A DNA stretch of 45,719 nt from Arthrobacter sp. (GTDB lineage: Bacteria; Actinomycetota; Actinomycetes; Actinomycetales; Micrococcaceae): NCBI GenBank assembly GCA_030146405.1, contig JASLBS010000049.1, forward strand, positions 1 to 45,719, read 5' to 3'. Below the pieces are notes generated by a model. It was given only the letters and a program-made list of their open reading frames with translations. It did no database searches and was not told the DNA's origin. Below, piece by piece: positions 24,559-33,653 of the stretch (position 1 is its first letter; each line of letters opens with the position of its first letter). Position numbers and translations under genes: made by a program.

Positions 24559-25350
24559 TCAACCCAGTCGGTGGGAACTGTAACCGCGCGGAGCCCGTAC
24601 GCCCGGTCGCTGGAGGGGCACCCAGAGCTTGTACCGATCCGCCCGGTAGTAGGACACGGAGTAGTCCACCATGGCCCGCGCCACGTAGGCGTGGCGCTGG
24701 ATCTTGAGCAGCGGCGCATTCAGGTCCACCTCGAGCAGCCGTGCGATCGACGGCGACGCCGCGGTGGCCTCGATGGTGTCCTCGCCCCATTCCATGACGA
24801 GCCCATACTTCTCGCTGAGAACCCTGTAGAGCGACGTCGGCGGAGGCTCGTCCAGGATGCCTCGAACCCGGTGCGCAGGGATGAAGTTCTCATCGACGCT
24901 CATCGGTTCCCCATCGGCGAGGAGCTGACGCCGGAACCGGATCACGGGGGACGCAATCTCCACCTGTAGTTCGCGTGCCACCAGAGGTGATGCACCCTGC
25001 TGCTCGAAGCTGAGGACGCGTGCATCCGGGACCATGCCGCGGCGGATCATCTCCTCGGTGTACGACGTCATCTTCATCTGCAGTCCGACCTTCTGCCGGG
25101 CGACGAAGGTTCCGAGACCGACCACGCGCTCGAGGACCTCCTCCTCGACCAGCGCATCCACGGCCTGTCGAACGGTCATCCGGGCAACACCGTAGTACTC
25201 CCCCAGTTGACGCTCGGAGGGCACACCCGCACCCGGCTCACCGTGCTCCACGACGTACCGCCGGAGACTCTCCCTCACCTGCACATGCTTCGGTGTCCCG
25301 GATGCCCCCTCGAGGCGCTCGGCGTCGAAGGGTCGCGGTAGGACCGTCAT
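24559..25350 (-). CDS. GntR/HutC-family transcriptional regulator
   Basis: A 263-residue regulator. The N-terminal winged helix is clear (VPSERQLGEYYGVARMTVRQAVDALVEEEVLERVVGLGTFVA, about residues 45-85). The C-terminal half is a UTRA effector domain (MTSYTEEMIRRGMVPDARVLSFEQQGASPLVARELQVE ... MVDYSVSYYRADRYKLWV) as in HutC and DasR-like proteins, which sense small metabolites such as amino sugars or histidine products. The ATG at 25350 has GAGGAAGG upstream; 25371 would add a short atypical leader. It is followed downstream by the accessory block and sits beside ctaF, but there is no direct evidence that it controls the oxidase genes. Confidence 0.92.
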   Translation of the reverse strand: MTVLPRPFDAERLEGASGTPKHVQVRESLRRYVVEHGEPGAGVPSERQLGEYYGVARMTVRQAVDALVEEEVLERVVGLGTFVARQKVGLQMKMTSYTEEMIRRGMVPDARVLSFEQQGASPLVARELQVEIASPVIRFRRQLLADGEPMSVDENFIPAHRVRGILDEPPPTSLYRVLSEKYGLVMEWGEDTIEATAASPSIARLLEVDLNAPLLKIQRHAYVARAMVDYSVSYYRADRYKLWVPLQRPGVRAPRGYSSHRLG

Positions 25351-25419
25351 CGAACACGACCTTCCTCGCACCTACCACGGCCTGATCATCGGACCCGACC
25401 CTCCCGTTAACCAGGAAGA

Positions 25420-25436
25420 GCCCGCTCGAAGCGGGC
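25420..25436 (-). terminator. Terminator hairpin after ctaF
   Basis: GCCCGCT and AGCGGGC pair perfectly around CGA, 22 nt beyond the ctaF stop on the minus strand. It closes the ctaC-ctaD-ctaF operon. Confidence 0.65.
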
Positions 25437-25458
25437 CCTACCTGTCAATTCGTCGAGC

Positions 25459-25860
25459 CTAGTGAGCGTGATCCCCACGGCTGTACTCGTACACCCAGCC
25501 GACCAACGCGATCACGGCCATTCCCATCCCGATGTACAGGATCCAGAATCCTACGGCGACACCGAGGAAACTGGTGGCTGCAGCCATACCGAGCATCAAG
25601 GGCCACCAGCTCCAGGGGCTGAAGTGCCCCTGCTCGCCGGAACCCTCGTGGATCTCGGCGTCGAGCCGATCCTCGGGGCGCTGTCCCACACGCTTCGCGG
25701 TGAACGCGAGGTAGAAGCCGATCATCCCTGCGAGACCGCCGACCAGGAGGATCCCGAGGAACCCGACCCACTCGTTCCACTCGGTCAGCCACCCGTAGAT
25801 GAGCGATACCGGGATGAAGATGGGCACACCGATCAGGAAGAGATTCTTCTCGATCCTCAT
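25459..25860 (-). CDS. ctaF: Cytochrome c oxidase subunit IV (actinobacterial type)
   Basis: A 133-residue four-helix subunit specific to actinobacterial aa3 oxidases. KNLFLIGVPIFIPVSLIYGWLTEWNEWVG at the N-terminus and the FSPWSWWPLMLGMAAATSFLGVAVGFWILYIG stretch are typical. It overlaps the end of ctaD by 4 bp, so the two are translationally coupled. It is a structural subunit and has no cofactor. It ends in YSRGDHAH. Third gene of ctaC-ctaD-ctaF. Confidence 0.93.
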   Translation of the reverse strand: MRIEKNLFLIGVPIFIPVSLIYGWLTEWNEWVGFLGILLVGGLAGMIGFYLAFTAKRVGQRPEDRLDAEIHEGSGEQGHFSPWSWWPLMLGMAAATSFLGVAVGFWILYIGMGMAVIALVGWVYEYSRGDHAH

Positions 25861-27587
25861 GACTTGGCGTCCCCTCGGTCAGCGGCACCCATTGCCGATC
25901 CGGCAGCGGAATCGTCGGGAGTGTGGGTCTGCTGCAGCTCCGGGTGGTGCAGGTCCAGTGCAGGACGCTCCGAACGGATCCGCGGCAGCGACGTGAAGTT
26001 GTGGCGGGGCGGTGGGCAGGACGTGGCCCACTCGAGGGAGGCTCCGAAGCCCCAGGGGTCATCCACCTCCACCTTCTTGCCGGTGCGCCAGGTCACGTAC
26101 ACGTTCCAGAAGAACGGGATCAGCGAGGCGCCGAGCACGAAGGACCCGACGGTGGAGAACTGGTTCATGGCCGTGTAGCCGTCTTCGGGAAGGTAGTCCG
26201 CATAGCGGCGGGGCATTCCCTCCACACCGAGCCAGTGCTGTACGAGGAACGTGGCGTGGAAGCCGAGGAACAGCATCCAGAAGTGAATCTTGCCGAGGCG
26301 CTCGTTGAGCATCTTGCCCGTGAACTTGGGCCACCAGAAGTAGAAGCCGGCGAACATCGCGAAGACCACGGTACCGAAGACCACGTAGTGGAAGTGGGCG
26401 ACGACGAAGTAGGTGTCCGAGACGTGGAAGTCGAGGGGCGGCGAGGCCAGGATGATTCCGGTGAGACCGCCGAAGAGGAAGGTCACGAGGAACCCGAGGC
26501 TCCAGAGCATCGGTGTCTCGAAGGTCAGGGACCCCCGCCAGAGCGTACCGATCCAGTTGAAGAACTTGACCCCTGTCGGCACCGCGATGAGCATCGTCAT
26601 GAAGGCGAAGAACGGGAGAAGAACAGCGCCGGTCACGTACATGTGGTGCGCCCAGACCGTCACGGAGAGGGCTGCGATCGCGATGGTGGCGTAGACGAGA
26701 CCCTTGTAGCCGAAGATCGGCTTGCGGCTGAAGACCGGGAAGATCTCGGAGACGATGCCGAAGAACGGCAGCGCGATGATGTACACCTCGGGGTGTCCGA
26801 AGAACCAGAAGAGGTGCTGCCACAGGATGGCTCCACCATTCTCCGGGTCGAAGATGTGCGCACCGAAGCGCCGGTCTGCCCCGAGCGCGAACAGCGCTGC
26901 GGCCAGCGGAGGGAAGGCCATCAGGACGAGGATCGCCGTGATCAGCGTGTTCCAGGTGAAGATGGGCATGCGCCACATGGTCATGCCGGGAGCGCGCATG
27001 CAGATGATCGTGGTGATGAAGTTGACCGCACCGAGGATCGTTCCGAAGCCCGACAGGGCCAGGCCGAAGACCCAGAGGTCTCCACCGACCCCCGGGGAGA
27101 ACGTGGTACTCGACAGCGGAGCGTAGGCGAACCACCCGAACGAGGCCGCGCCCTGGGGGGTGAGGAAGCCGGAGACGGCGATGGTGCTGCCGAAGAGGAA
27201 GAACCAGAAGGCGAGAGCGTTCAGTCGCGGGAACGAGACGTCCGGCGCGCCGATCTGCAGCGGCATGATGATGTTGGCGAACCCGGCGAACAGTGGCGTC
27301 GCGAACATCAGGAGCATCACGGTGCCGTGCATCGTGAAGAGCTGGTTGTACTGCTCCTTGGTCTGCAGGATCTGCATCCCCGGCTCGAAGAGCTCGGCAC
27401 GGATGATCAGTGCCATCACGCCTGCGAAGCAGAAGAACACGAAGGACGCGATCAGGTACATGTACCCGATGGTCTTGTGGTCCGTGGAGGTGATCCAGTT
27501 GACGATGATGCGTCCCTTGGACCTCGGCACCACACGCGGAGCGGCTATGGTCCCCGCTTCCTCAAGGGTGTATTCGAACGTTGACAT
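25857..27587 (-). CDS. ctaD: Cytochrome c oxidase subunit I
   Basis: The 576-residue catalytic subunit of the aa3 oxidase, with twelve helices, hemes a and a3 and CuB. TMHGTVM includes His87, a heme a ligand; HPEVYI (265-270) carries the His-Tyr crosslink pair, followed by the HH pair in VWAHHMY and the VAHFHYV motif with heme ligands. It reduces oxygen and pumps protons. The start shares one base with the ctaC stop (TGATG), so the genes are coupled. The C-terminal 60 residues are hydrophilic, as in other Actinobacteria. Confidence 0.97.
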   Translation of the reverse strand: MSTFEYTLEEAGTIAAPRVVPRSKGRIIVNWITSTDHKTIGYMYLIASFVFFCFAGVMALIIRAELFEPGMQILQTKEQYNQLFTMHGTVMLLMFATPLFAGFANIIMPLQIGAPDVSFPRLNALAFWFFLFGSTIAVSGFLTPQGAASFGWFAYAPLSSTTFSPGVGGDLWVFGLALSGFGTILGAVNFITTIICMRAPGMTMWRMPIFTWNTLITAILVLMAFPPLAAALFALGADRRFGAHIFDPENGGAILWQHLFWFFGHPEVYIIALPFFGIVSEIFPVFSRKPIFGYKGLVYATIAIAALSVTVWAHHMYVTGAVLLPFFAFMTMLIAVPTGVKFFNWIGTLWRGSLTFETPMLWSLGFLVTFLFGGLTGIILASPPLDFHVSDTYFVVAHFHYVVFGTVVFAMFAGFYFWWPKFTGKMLNERLGKIHFWMLFLGFHATFLVQHWLGVEGMPRRYADYLPEDGYTAMNQFSTVGSFVLGASLIPFFWNVYVTWRTGKKVEVDDPWGFGASLEWATSCPPPRHNFTSLPRIRSERPALDLHHPELQQTHTPDDSAAGSAMGAADRGDAKS

Positions 27588-28459
27588 CAGCTGCTGCTCC
27601 TGGCTGGGTCGGTGTCGGGGTCATCCGACGGGTAGGAATCGCGGCCGTACTCGTCGCCGAGCTGTCCGTCCTCGAGCTGTTCCATCTGGGCGTCGAACTC
27701 CTCCTGGGAGACCACGGCGACGTTGAAGAGCATCTCGGAGTGGTACTGGCCGCACAGCTCCGCGCACTTGCCGGCGAAGACGCCTTCCTTCGTGGGTGTG
27801 AGGTTGATGTAGTTGGTGCGGCCCGGGTAGAGGTCGCGCTTCTGCAGGAAGGCCGGCACGAAGAAGGAGTGCTGGACGTCGCGGGAGTTGAGCTGAAGCT
27901 CGACCGAGCGGTTCACCGGCAGGTAGAGCGTCGGCAGTCGCTCGGGGACGCCCTCTTCGCCGTTGAGGCTCACCTGGACGCCCGTGGAGTACTTGTCCTC
28001 GTTCACGTAGTTGAAGTCCCAGGACCATTGCTTGCCCTGTACGTCGACGATCACGTCGGGATTGTCGTCCCGTGCGTCGATGGTCGCGATTTCCCTCTCG
28101 GTGAAGTAGAAGAAGACGAGGACCATGAACAGCGGGATCGTCAAGTAGAAGATCTCGAGCGGCAGGTTGTAGCTCAGCTGCCGTGGGTAACCGGTGTCGT
28201 TCTTCCGGCGGCGGTAGGCCACCATGCACCAGATGATGAGTCCCCATGTGATGATACCGACCACGAGGGCGGCGATCCACGAGTTGACCCACAGATCGGT
28301 GATGATTCCGGTGTGGTTTGTGTTGTCCCGATCTGCCGGAAGCCAACCCTTTTGGGCTTCTGCCGAACAGCCGGTCAGTAGGAGGGCACCGACCAGCGAG
28401 ATGCTGGAGATCTTCGCGATCCTGGCGCGCTTGCTACTGGTTCGGTCCTGCGAACTCAC
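27587..28459 (-). CDS. ctaC: Cytochrome c oxidase subunit II
   Basis: A 290-residue lipoprotein subunit carrying the CuA centre that accepts electrons from QcrC. The GTG at 28459 is preceded by AAGGAAGG and gives a good signal peptide ending in the lipobox LLTGC (Cys31). Two helices follow (NSWIAALVVGIITWGLIIWCMVAY and IFYLTIPLFMVLVFFYF). CuA ligands are His197 in VQHSFF and Cys232, Cys236, His240 and Met243 in CAELCGQYHSEM. First gene of ctaC-ctaD-ctaF. The acidic C-terminal tail is variable. Confidence 0.96.
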   Translation of the reverse strand: MSSQDRTSSKRARIAKISSISLVGALLLTGCSAEAQKGWLPADRDNTNHTGIITDLWVNSWIAALVVGIITWGLIIWCMVAYRRRKNDTGYPRQLSYNLPLEIFYLTIPLFMVLVFFYFTEREIATIDARDDNPDVIVDVQGKQWSWDFNYVNEDKYSTGVQVSLNGEEGVPERLPTLYLPVNRSVELQLNSRDVQHSFFVPAFLQKRDLYPGRTNYINLTPTKEGVFAGKCAELCGQYHSEMLFNVAVVSQEEFDAQMEQLEDGQLGDEYGRDSYPSDDPDTDPARSSS

Positions 28460-28582
28460 AGACGGACCTTCCTTCTCTACGTGCGTTGCCACCCGCTCAT
28501 GAAGCTGCCCGGGGAGCACATCCAGTTTTACTACTCACTGTAGAGCTTACCTGTAAGACCCGCGATTCGGTGACATGCAAAA

Positions 28583-28618
28583 GGCCCGGAACACACCGTC
28601 GAGGTGGTGTTCCGGGCC
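28583..28618 (-). terminator. Intrinsic terminator after the ErpA-type gene
   Basis: A 12-bp perfect stem (GGCCCGGAACAC with its complement) encloses a 12-nt loop and, on the minus strand, is followed by TTTTGC. It lies 11 nt beyond the 28630 stop and separates it from ctaC. Confidence 0.8.
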
Positions 28619-28629
28619 CCTGCTACGTG

Positions 28630-29010
28630 TTAGTGGAAGGAATCGCCGCAGGCGCAGGAGCCGCCCGCATTCGGGTTGTCGATGGTGAATCCCTGCTTCG
28701 AGATGGTGTCCTCGAAGTCGATCGAGGCCCCGCTCAGGTACGGGACGCTCATCTTGTCCACGATGACCTCGACGCCCTCGAAGTCCCGCACGGCATCGCC
28801 GTCCAGGACCCGCTCGTCGAAGTACAGCTGGTAGATGAGGCCGGAGCAGCCGCCGGGCTGCACGGCTACCCGCAGACGCAGGTCGGTGCGGCCCTCCTGC
28901 TCGAGCAGGCTGCGTACCTTCCCTGCAGCGATCTCGGAAAGCGCGACCTCGTGGGCCGGGAGCTCGGTGGACTCCTGTACGGTTCCGGTTTCGGTGGTCG
29001 AAGTGCTCAT
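28630..29010 (-). CDS. erpA: HesB/IscA-type iron-sulfur cluster insertion protein
   Basis: A 126-residue A-type carrier that holds and transfers Fe-S clusters to apoproteins. The three cluster Cys are visible: one in QPGGCSGLIYQL and two in the C-terminal CACGDSF. The N-terminus is a short Thr/Glu-rich extension before ALSEIAAGKVRSLLEQEG. The ATG at 29010 has AGGAGA about 7 nt upstream; 29139 would add an unrelated leader. Neighbouring respiratory genes, including the Rieske protein, need such clusters. The symbol is assigned by family; IscA-like naming is equally possible. Confidence 0.9.
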   Translation of the reverse strand: MSTSTTETGTVQESTELPAHEVALSEIAAGKVRSLLEQEGRTDLRLRVAVQPGGCSGLIYQLYFDERVLDGDAVRDFEGVEVIVDKMSVPYLSGASIDFEDTISKQGFTIDNPNAGGSCACGDSFH

Positions 29011-29165
29011 GGTGTTTCTCCTAGCTCGGACTCCGTGACGGTGTCCGCTCTCAGTGCCGCCCGCGGTGCGGCGCACAGGGCTTTGTCCAAGCGTACGCCG
29101 GACCCACATGGGTGATAACGGGCGGGAGGGCCAAAACATTTCCTCCGGCCCTCCGGTCCCTGTTG

Positions 29166-30590
29166 TCAGCGGCGGTCGAGGCCGCCGTCGTTGATCCGCG
29201 CGAGCAGGATCGCCTCCGCCAGCACGGCTTTCTTGAACTCACCCAGGTGCAGCGACTCGTTGGCGCTGTGAGCCCGCGAATCGGGGTCCTCGACGCCGGT
29301 GATGAGGATCTGGGCGGAGGGGAAGATCTCGGTGAGGTCGGCGATGAACGGGATGGAGCCACCCATCCCGGCCTCCACGGGCTGGACACCCCATGCCTCC
29401 TCGAGCGATTCAAGTGCCAGGCGCGACGCCGCTTCGGTGGTGTCGGTCCGGAAGGGACTGCCCGTCTCCCCCGGCGTGAAGGTCACGGAGGCCCCGAACG
29501 GGGCGTGCTCCTCCACATGGCGTCGCACCGCTTCCATGGCGGCCTGCGGATCCTCACCGGGGGCCAGCCGCAGGCTGAACTTCGCGCGTGCCCGGGGCAG
29601 CAGTGTGTTGGAGGAGAGCGCCACGCTCGGGATGTCCATCCCGATGATGGAGAGCGCGGGCTTGGTCCAGAGCCTCGAGGCGATGGAGCCGGTTCCCGCG
29701 AGTTCGACACCGTCGAGCACGGACGCGTCCGATCGGTAGTCCTGCTCGTCGTACTCCACGGATGCGTGGTCGCCGCCCTGCAGCCCGGCGATCGCCACGT
29801 CGCCGGCGTCGTCGTGCAGCGTGGCGATGAGCCTCGCCAGGAGGGTGGGTGCGTCGAGGACGGGGCCGCCGAACATGCCGGAGTGCACTGCGTGGTCCAG
29901 GACCTGCACCTCCAGGGTCCCGTCCACGAGACCGCGGAGGCTCGTGGTCAGCGCGGGCACCCCCACTTTCCAGTTGCTCGAATCGGCGACGATGATGACG
30001 TCCGCTTCGAGGTCGTCCCGATAGGTCTCCAGGAAGGAACGGAAGGTCGGCGAGCCGGCCTCCTCCTCGCCCTCGATGAAGAGCGTGACGCCGACCCCGA
30101 AGGACTCACCGACCACCTCCGCGAGGGCTGTGAACGCACCAACGTGCGCCATGATGCCGGCCTTGTCGTCGGCGGTGCCCCGTCCGTAGAGCCTGCCGTT
30201 GCGTTCCGTGGCGACGAACGGTTCGGTCTCCCAGAGGGCCGGGTCCCCCGGTGGCTGGACGTCGTGGTGTGCATAGAGCAGGACGGTCGGCATGCCCTCC
30301 GCTGCAGGGCGGCGGGCGACGACGGCCGGCCCGCCCGGTGCCGCGCCGTTGTCCACGCGGAGGATCCGGACGTCATCGATCCCGGAACTGCGGATGAGCG
30401 CGGCGACCGCTTCGGAGCTGCGGTCGAGCTCGGCCGCGTCGAAGGCCTCCCAGGCGATCCCCTGGATGGCCACGAGCTCGGTGAGCTGCTCGACGATGCG
30501 GGGGAAGGCCGCGTCGATGCTGGTCCGTAGTCGCTCACTCACGGAGGACGGGTCGGTTGTCTGCCCGGTGGGCGTGCTGTTGGAAGTCAT
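29166..30590 (-). CDS. M20-family dipeptidase
   Basis: A 474-residue zinc peptidase. Metal ligands and catalytic residues are visible: YAHHDVQP (His108, Asp110), GRGTADDKAG (Asp141 or 142) and FIEGEEEAGSP (Glu176 and neighbours), then the dimerisation lid domain, and a final His in DPDSRAHSANESL. This pattern fits the cytosolic CNDP/PepV-like dipeptidases that hydrolyse short peptides. The ATG at 30590 has TAGGGT exactly 6 nt upstream and no Shine-Dalgarno, so it is probably leaderless. Divergent from the DUF3043 gene. Confidence 0.93.
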   Translation of the reverse strand: MTSNSTPTGQTTDPSSVSERLRTSIDAAFPRIVEQLTELVAIQGIAWEAFDAAELDRSSEAVAALIRSSGIDDVRILRVDNGAAPGGPAVVARRPAAEGMPTVLLYAHHDVQPPGDPALWETEPFVATERNGRLYGRGTADDKAGIMAHVGAFTALAEVVGESFGVGVTLFIEGEEEAGSPTFRSFLETYRDDLEADVIIVADSSNWKVGVPALTTSLRGLVDGTLEVQVLDHAVHSGMFGGPVLDAPTLLARLIATLHDDAGDVAIAGLQGGDHASVEYDEQDYRSDASVLDGVELAGTGSIASRLWTKPALSIIGMDIPSVALSSNTLLPRARAKFSLRLAPGEDPQAAMEAVRRHVEEHAPFGASVTFTPGETGSPFRTDTTEAASRLALESLEEAWGVQPVEAGMGGSIPFIADLTEIFPSAQILITGVEDPDSRAHSANESLHLGEFKKAVLAEAILLARINDGGLDRR

Positions 30591-30596
30591 GCCAGA

Positions 30597-30602
30597 ACCC
30601 TA
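30597..30602 (-). promoter_or_regulatory. Putative -10 box for leaderless dipeptidase gene
   Basis: TAGGGT on the minus strand, 6 nt before the ATG at 30590. Confidence 0.5.
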
Positions 30603-30697
30603 CACAGACCGGGTTCTCCCGGCCCCGGCACGGGCCCTGGATCACTCCGCTGTCCGCCGGAACCCCAGGGGCTCCCAGGAGGCCTTCCCGGAGCCGG

Positions 30698-30703
30698 TAT
30701 CCT
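30698..30703 (+). promoter_or_regulatory. Putative -10 box for leaderless DUF3043 gene
   Basis: TATCCT, 6 nt before the GTG at 30710. The purine run GAGGAG between them touches the start codon and is too close to act as a ribosome site. Confidence 0.5.
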
Positions 30704-30709
30704 GAGGAG

Positions 30710-31300
30710 GTGTTCGGACGAAATAGAGAAGCCCCCACCGCCCAGGAAGTCGTTGACAGCACTTCCCAGCCCCAGGAGACGCCGCGCCAGCAGGGCAAGG
30801 GCGCACCGACGCCCAAGCGCAGCGTGCAGGAGGCCGCCCGCAGGCGCCCCCTCGTCCCGAACGACCGCAAGGCGGCGAAGGAGAAGAGCCGGGCCGCCAT
30901 GCGCGAGGATCGGCTGAAGACGCGCCGGGCACTCGACACCGATGACGAGCGGTATCTGCCCCTGCGGGACAAGGGCCCGAACCGTCGCTACATCAGGCAG
31001 TTCGTGGACGCCCGCGTCAACGTGGGCGAGTTCCTCATGATCGCTGCACTGGTCTTCGTGATCCTCAGTTTCTTCCAGTCCCTCGTGATCCAGAGTGCCG
31101 TCCTGATGGCCTTCTGGTTCCTCATCGTCGTCGTCATCTTCGACTGCATCCTGCTGCGGCGGAAGATGAAGCAGAAGCTCACCGAGAAGTTCGGTGCACC
31201 GAATCAGGGTGACCTCTGGTACGCGGTCACCCGCGCGCTCCAGCTCCGGAGGCTCCGCCTGCCGAAGCCGCAGGTGCGTCGGGGCCAGTACCCTTCCTGA
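30710..31300 (+). CDS. DUF3043 membrane protein
   Basis: A 196-residue protein with a highly basic N-terminal half (KRSVQEAARRRPLVPNDRKAAKEKSRAAMREDR), the RYLPLRDKGPNRRYIRQFVDARVNVGEF motif typical of DUF3043, two adjacent helices (FLMIAALVFVILSFFQSLVI and AVLMAFWFLIVVVIFDCILL) and a basic tail. The family is restricted to Actinobacteria and has no assigned role; the charge distribution suggests a membrane protein touching nucleic acid or ribosomes, which is inference. The start at GTG 30710 (VFGRNREAPTAQE) matches family N-termini. Confidence 0.88.
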   Translation: MFGRNREAPTAQEVVDSTSQPQETPRQQGKGAPTPKRSVQEAARRRPLVPNDRKAAKEKSRAAMREDRLKTRRALDTDDERYLPLRDKGPNRRYIRQFVDARVNVGEFLMIAALVFVILSFFQSLVIQSAVLMAFWFLIVVVIFDCILLRRKMKQKLTEKFGAPNQGDLWYAVTRALQLRRLRLPKPQVRRGQYPS

Positions 31301-31338
31301 TCCGCAGGCCGTCGCGGCCGCACCAGTACCGGAACCGC

Positions 31339-31367
31339 AGAAGCCGGGCCCCTCGGGCCCGGCTTCT
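31339..31367. terminator. Bidirectional terminator between DUF3043 and pyrD
   Basis: A perfect 13-bp stem with a 3-nt loop (CTC) lies between the two convergent genes, 39 nt after the first stop and 20 nt beyond the second. Confidence 0.85.
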
Positions 31368-31386
31368 CCTGTTCCGGGTGACGTCC

Positions 31387-32475
31387 TCAGCCGTGTTGCG
31401 CCGCCGGGGCCGTCGCGCGCAGGAGCCCCCGGTTGATGCGCGCGGCCCAGAACGGCCCTTCGTACAGGAAGGCCGTGTAGCCCTGGACCAGGGTGGCGCC
31501 GGCCCGGAGCCGCTCGATGACGTCCTCCGGGGTCTCGACGCCGCCCACCGCGACGATCGCCATCGTGTCCCCCACCGCGGCACGTAGGTGCTTCAGCACT
31601 TCGAGGGAGCGCGCCTTGAGCGGCGCCCCGCTCAGCCCGCCCACGCCCTTCGCGATCACCACCTCATCGTCGGTGACGAGGTTGTCCCGGGTGATCGTGG
31701 TGTTGGTGGCCACGATGCCGTCCAGGCCGAGTTCGAGCGCGAGGTTCGCGACGTCGTCGAGGTCCTGGTCGGTGAGGTCGGGGGCGATCTTCACGAGCAA
31801 CGGCACATGACGTCCTGCCGCCTCGTCGGCTGTGCGACGTACGGCCTCGAGCAGCGGACGAAGGGACTCGGCGGTCTGCAGCAGCCGCAGGCCCGGCGTG
31901 TTCGGTGACGACACGTTGACCACGAGGTAGTCCGCTTCCGGTGCGAGCTCCCGTGTACTCACCAGGTAGTCCGCGACGGCGTCGGCGAGGTCCACCTTCT
32001 TGGTCTTGCCGATGTTGGCGCCCACCACGGGCCGGGGCCGCGTCCCGTAACGGCGGGCCAGCCGCTTCCGTGCGGACCGCAGACGCGGACCGACCGCGGC
32101 CGCGCCGTCGTTGTTGAAGCCCATCCGGTTGATCACCGCGCGGTCCTCGACCAGCCGGAAGAGACGGGGCCGGGGGTTGCCCGGCTGCGCCTGGCCGGTG
32201 ATGGTGCCGATCTCCACGTGGCCGAACCCGAGCGCGGTGAGCGGGAGCACACCCTTGCCCGCCTTGTCGAAGCCCGCAGCGAGCCCGAAGGGCGAGGGGA
32301 ACTCGACGCCGAAGGCCGAAGTGGCCAGGCGCGGATCCGGAGCACAGCGCCGGCGGAGGAGCCATCCCACGGGAGTCAGGTCCACCGCCCGGATCAGGAG
32401 GAAGCCGATCTGGTGGGCGCGTTCGGCGTCCATCCCGGAGAAGACGATCCGGAAGAAGGTCGGGTAGATGCGCAT
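31387..32475 (-). CDS. pyrD: Dihydroorotate dehydrogenase, quinone-dependent (class 2)
   Basis: A 362-residue FMN enzyme that oxidises dihydroorotate to orotate in pyrimidine synthesis and passes electrons to menaquinone. The N-terminal membrane-associating helix (MRIYPTFFRIVFSGMDAERAHQIGF) marks class 2. GLAAGFDKAG, NRMGFNNDGA and the NVSSPNTPGL motif with the catalytic Ser follow, and GGLSGAPLK and VGGVETPEDV bind FMN phosphate. The ATG at 32475 gives the family N-terminus; the frame is open further but without coding character. Convergent with DUF3043. Confidence 0.95.
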   Translation of the reverse strand: MRIYPTFFRIVFSGMDAERAHQIGFLLIRAVDLTPVGWLLRRRCAPDPRLATSAFGVEFPSPFGLAAGFDKAGKGVLPLTALGFGHVEIGTITGQAQPGNPRPRLFRLVEDRAVINRMGFNNDGAAAVGPRLRSARKRLARRYGTRPRPVVGANIGKTKKVDLADAVADYLVSTRELAPEADYLVVNVSSPNTPGLRLLQTAESLRPLLEAVRRTADEAAGRHVPLLVKIAPDLTDQDLDDVANLALELGLDGIVATNTTITRDNLVTDDEVVIAKGVGGLSGAPLKARSLEVLKHLRAAVGDTMAIVAVGGVETPEDVIERLRAGATLVQGYTAFLYEGPFWAARINRGLLRATAPAAQHG

Positions 32476-32545
32476 GGGTCCAGAATTCCATGCGGGAGTG
32501 GCACGGGCCAACTCCCGGGTCGCGCAGGACTCCGGGCAGCGGCGG

Positions 32546-32551
32546 TAGGGT
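32546..32551 (+). promoter_or_regulatory. Putative -10 box for leaderless hydrolase gene
   Basis: TAGGGT, 6 nt before the ATG at 32558. Confidence 0.5.
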
Positions 32552-32557
32552 CGGAGC

Positions 32558-33622
32558 ATGGACGGGCACTGGAGCGAGGACTTCCTCGGGGAATCCTTCG
32601 CGGCCCGGACCCTGCCCCTGGAGCCGGACGACGAGGGCCCCCGGGTAGCGACCCTCGTCGCCTACGAGCCCGACGGCGGCGCCGACCGGTCGGACGCCTC
32701 CCCTGCTGCTGCGAGTACCACGGGCGATGTCCCGACCGCGATCCGCGCAGTACTCTACATCCACGGATTCAGTGACTATTTCTACCACGTGGAACTGGCC
32801 TCCACCCTGCAGGCCAGGGGGTGGGCTTTCTTCGCCCTGGACCTCCACAAGCACGGCAGGAGCCTCCTGCCGTACCAGACGCCCGGCTTCGTCACGACAC
32901 TCGAGGAGTACGACGAGGATTTCGACGTCGCGATCACCGCCCTCACCGAACGCCTGACGGAGCGGGTCGGCGGGCCCGTGGACGTGGAGCTCGTCCTGAT
33001 GGCGCATTCGACGGGAGGACTGACGGCGGCCCTGTGGGCAGCGCGTCATCCCGGCCGGCTCGCGGCCCTGGTCCTCAACGGTCCCTGGCTGGAGACCCAG
33101 GGGAGCACCCTCCTCCGCAGCATCGCGCACGGCGTCCTGGACACCATCTCGAAGCTCCGACCCAAGGCACGACTCCTGCTCCCCGAACTCGGCTTCTACT
33201 TCCGGAGCATCAGCAACACCCGGGACGGTGAGTGGACCATCGAGCCGTCGTGGCGTCCGGAAGCCGGCTTTCCCATCAGGGTCGGCTGGCTGGCTGCAGT
33301 GCTGGCGGGCCATGCCGAGCTCGCGCGCGGGATCGACGTGGGTGCGCCGACCCTGGTGCTGTGCTCCACGACCTCCGTCACCAGTCCCACCTGGAAGGAC
33401 TCGATGCTCGAATCGGACAGCATCCTGGACGTCTCGAGGATGGTGCGCCGTTCGGCCGAACTCGGCAGGAATGTCACCATCCGGCGGTTCCACGGCGCAC
33501 TGCACGACGTCTTCCTGTCCCGCCGCGCCGTCCGGGAGGAAGCGGTGGAGGCCACGGCCTGGTGGTTGGACGCACATGTCCCGCCGAAGGGTCGTCTAGG
33601 AAGCGGAGCCGGTGGGGAGTAG
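32558..33622 (+). CDS. Alpha/beta hydrolase (lysophospholipase-like)
   Basis: A 354-residue hydrolase. AVLYIHGFSDYFYHVELA provides the HG oxyanion motif (69-70), LVLMAHSTGG the nucleophile elbow with Ser151, and FHGALHDVFLS the catalytic His (about 313); the acid residue is less certain. The long lid between residues 180 and 250 and the FALDLHKHGRS motif recall serine aminopeptidase/monoglyceride lipase-like enzymes. No signal peptide, so cytoplasmic. The first 60 residues include an Ala/Ser-rich linker. Substrate unknown. Confidence 0.85.
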   Translation: MDGHWSEDFLGESFAARTLPLEPDDEGPRVATLVAYEPDGGADRSDASPAAASTTGDVPTAIRAVLYIHGFSDYFYHVELASTLQARGWAFFALDLHKHGRSLLPYQTPGFVTTLEEYDEDFDVAITALTERLTERVGGPVDVELVLMAHSTGGLTAALWAARHPGRLAALVLNGPWLETQGSTLLRSIAHGVLDTISKLRPKARLLLPELGFYFRSISNTRDGEWTIEPSWRPEAGFPIRVGWLAAVLAGHAELARGIDVGAPTLVLCSTTSVTSPTWKDSMLESDSILDVSRMVRRSAELGRNVTIRRFHGALHDVFLSRRAVREEAVEATAWWLDAHVPPKGRLGSGAGGE

Positions 33623-33653
33623 TCCGGGGGAACTTCCGTCTGAACAGGCCGCG

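Noticed and set aside
25923..27584. A 553-codon open frame on the plus strand
   Set aside because: It lies antisense to ctaD, is rich in Glu, Arg and His from GC-rich codon complement, and has no family features; a shadow of ctaD.
31664..33577. A 637-codon minus-strand frame
   Set aside because: It runs across pyrD in another frame and antisense to the hydrolase; composition is that of a shadow frame.
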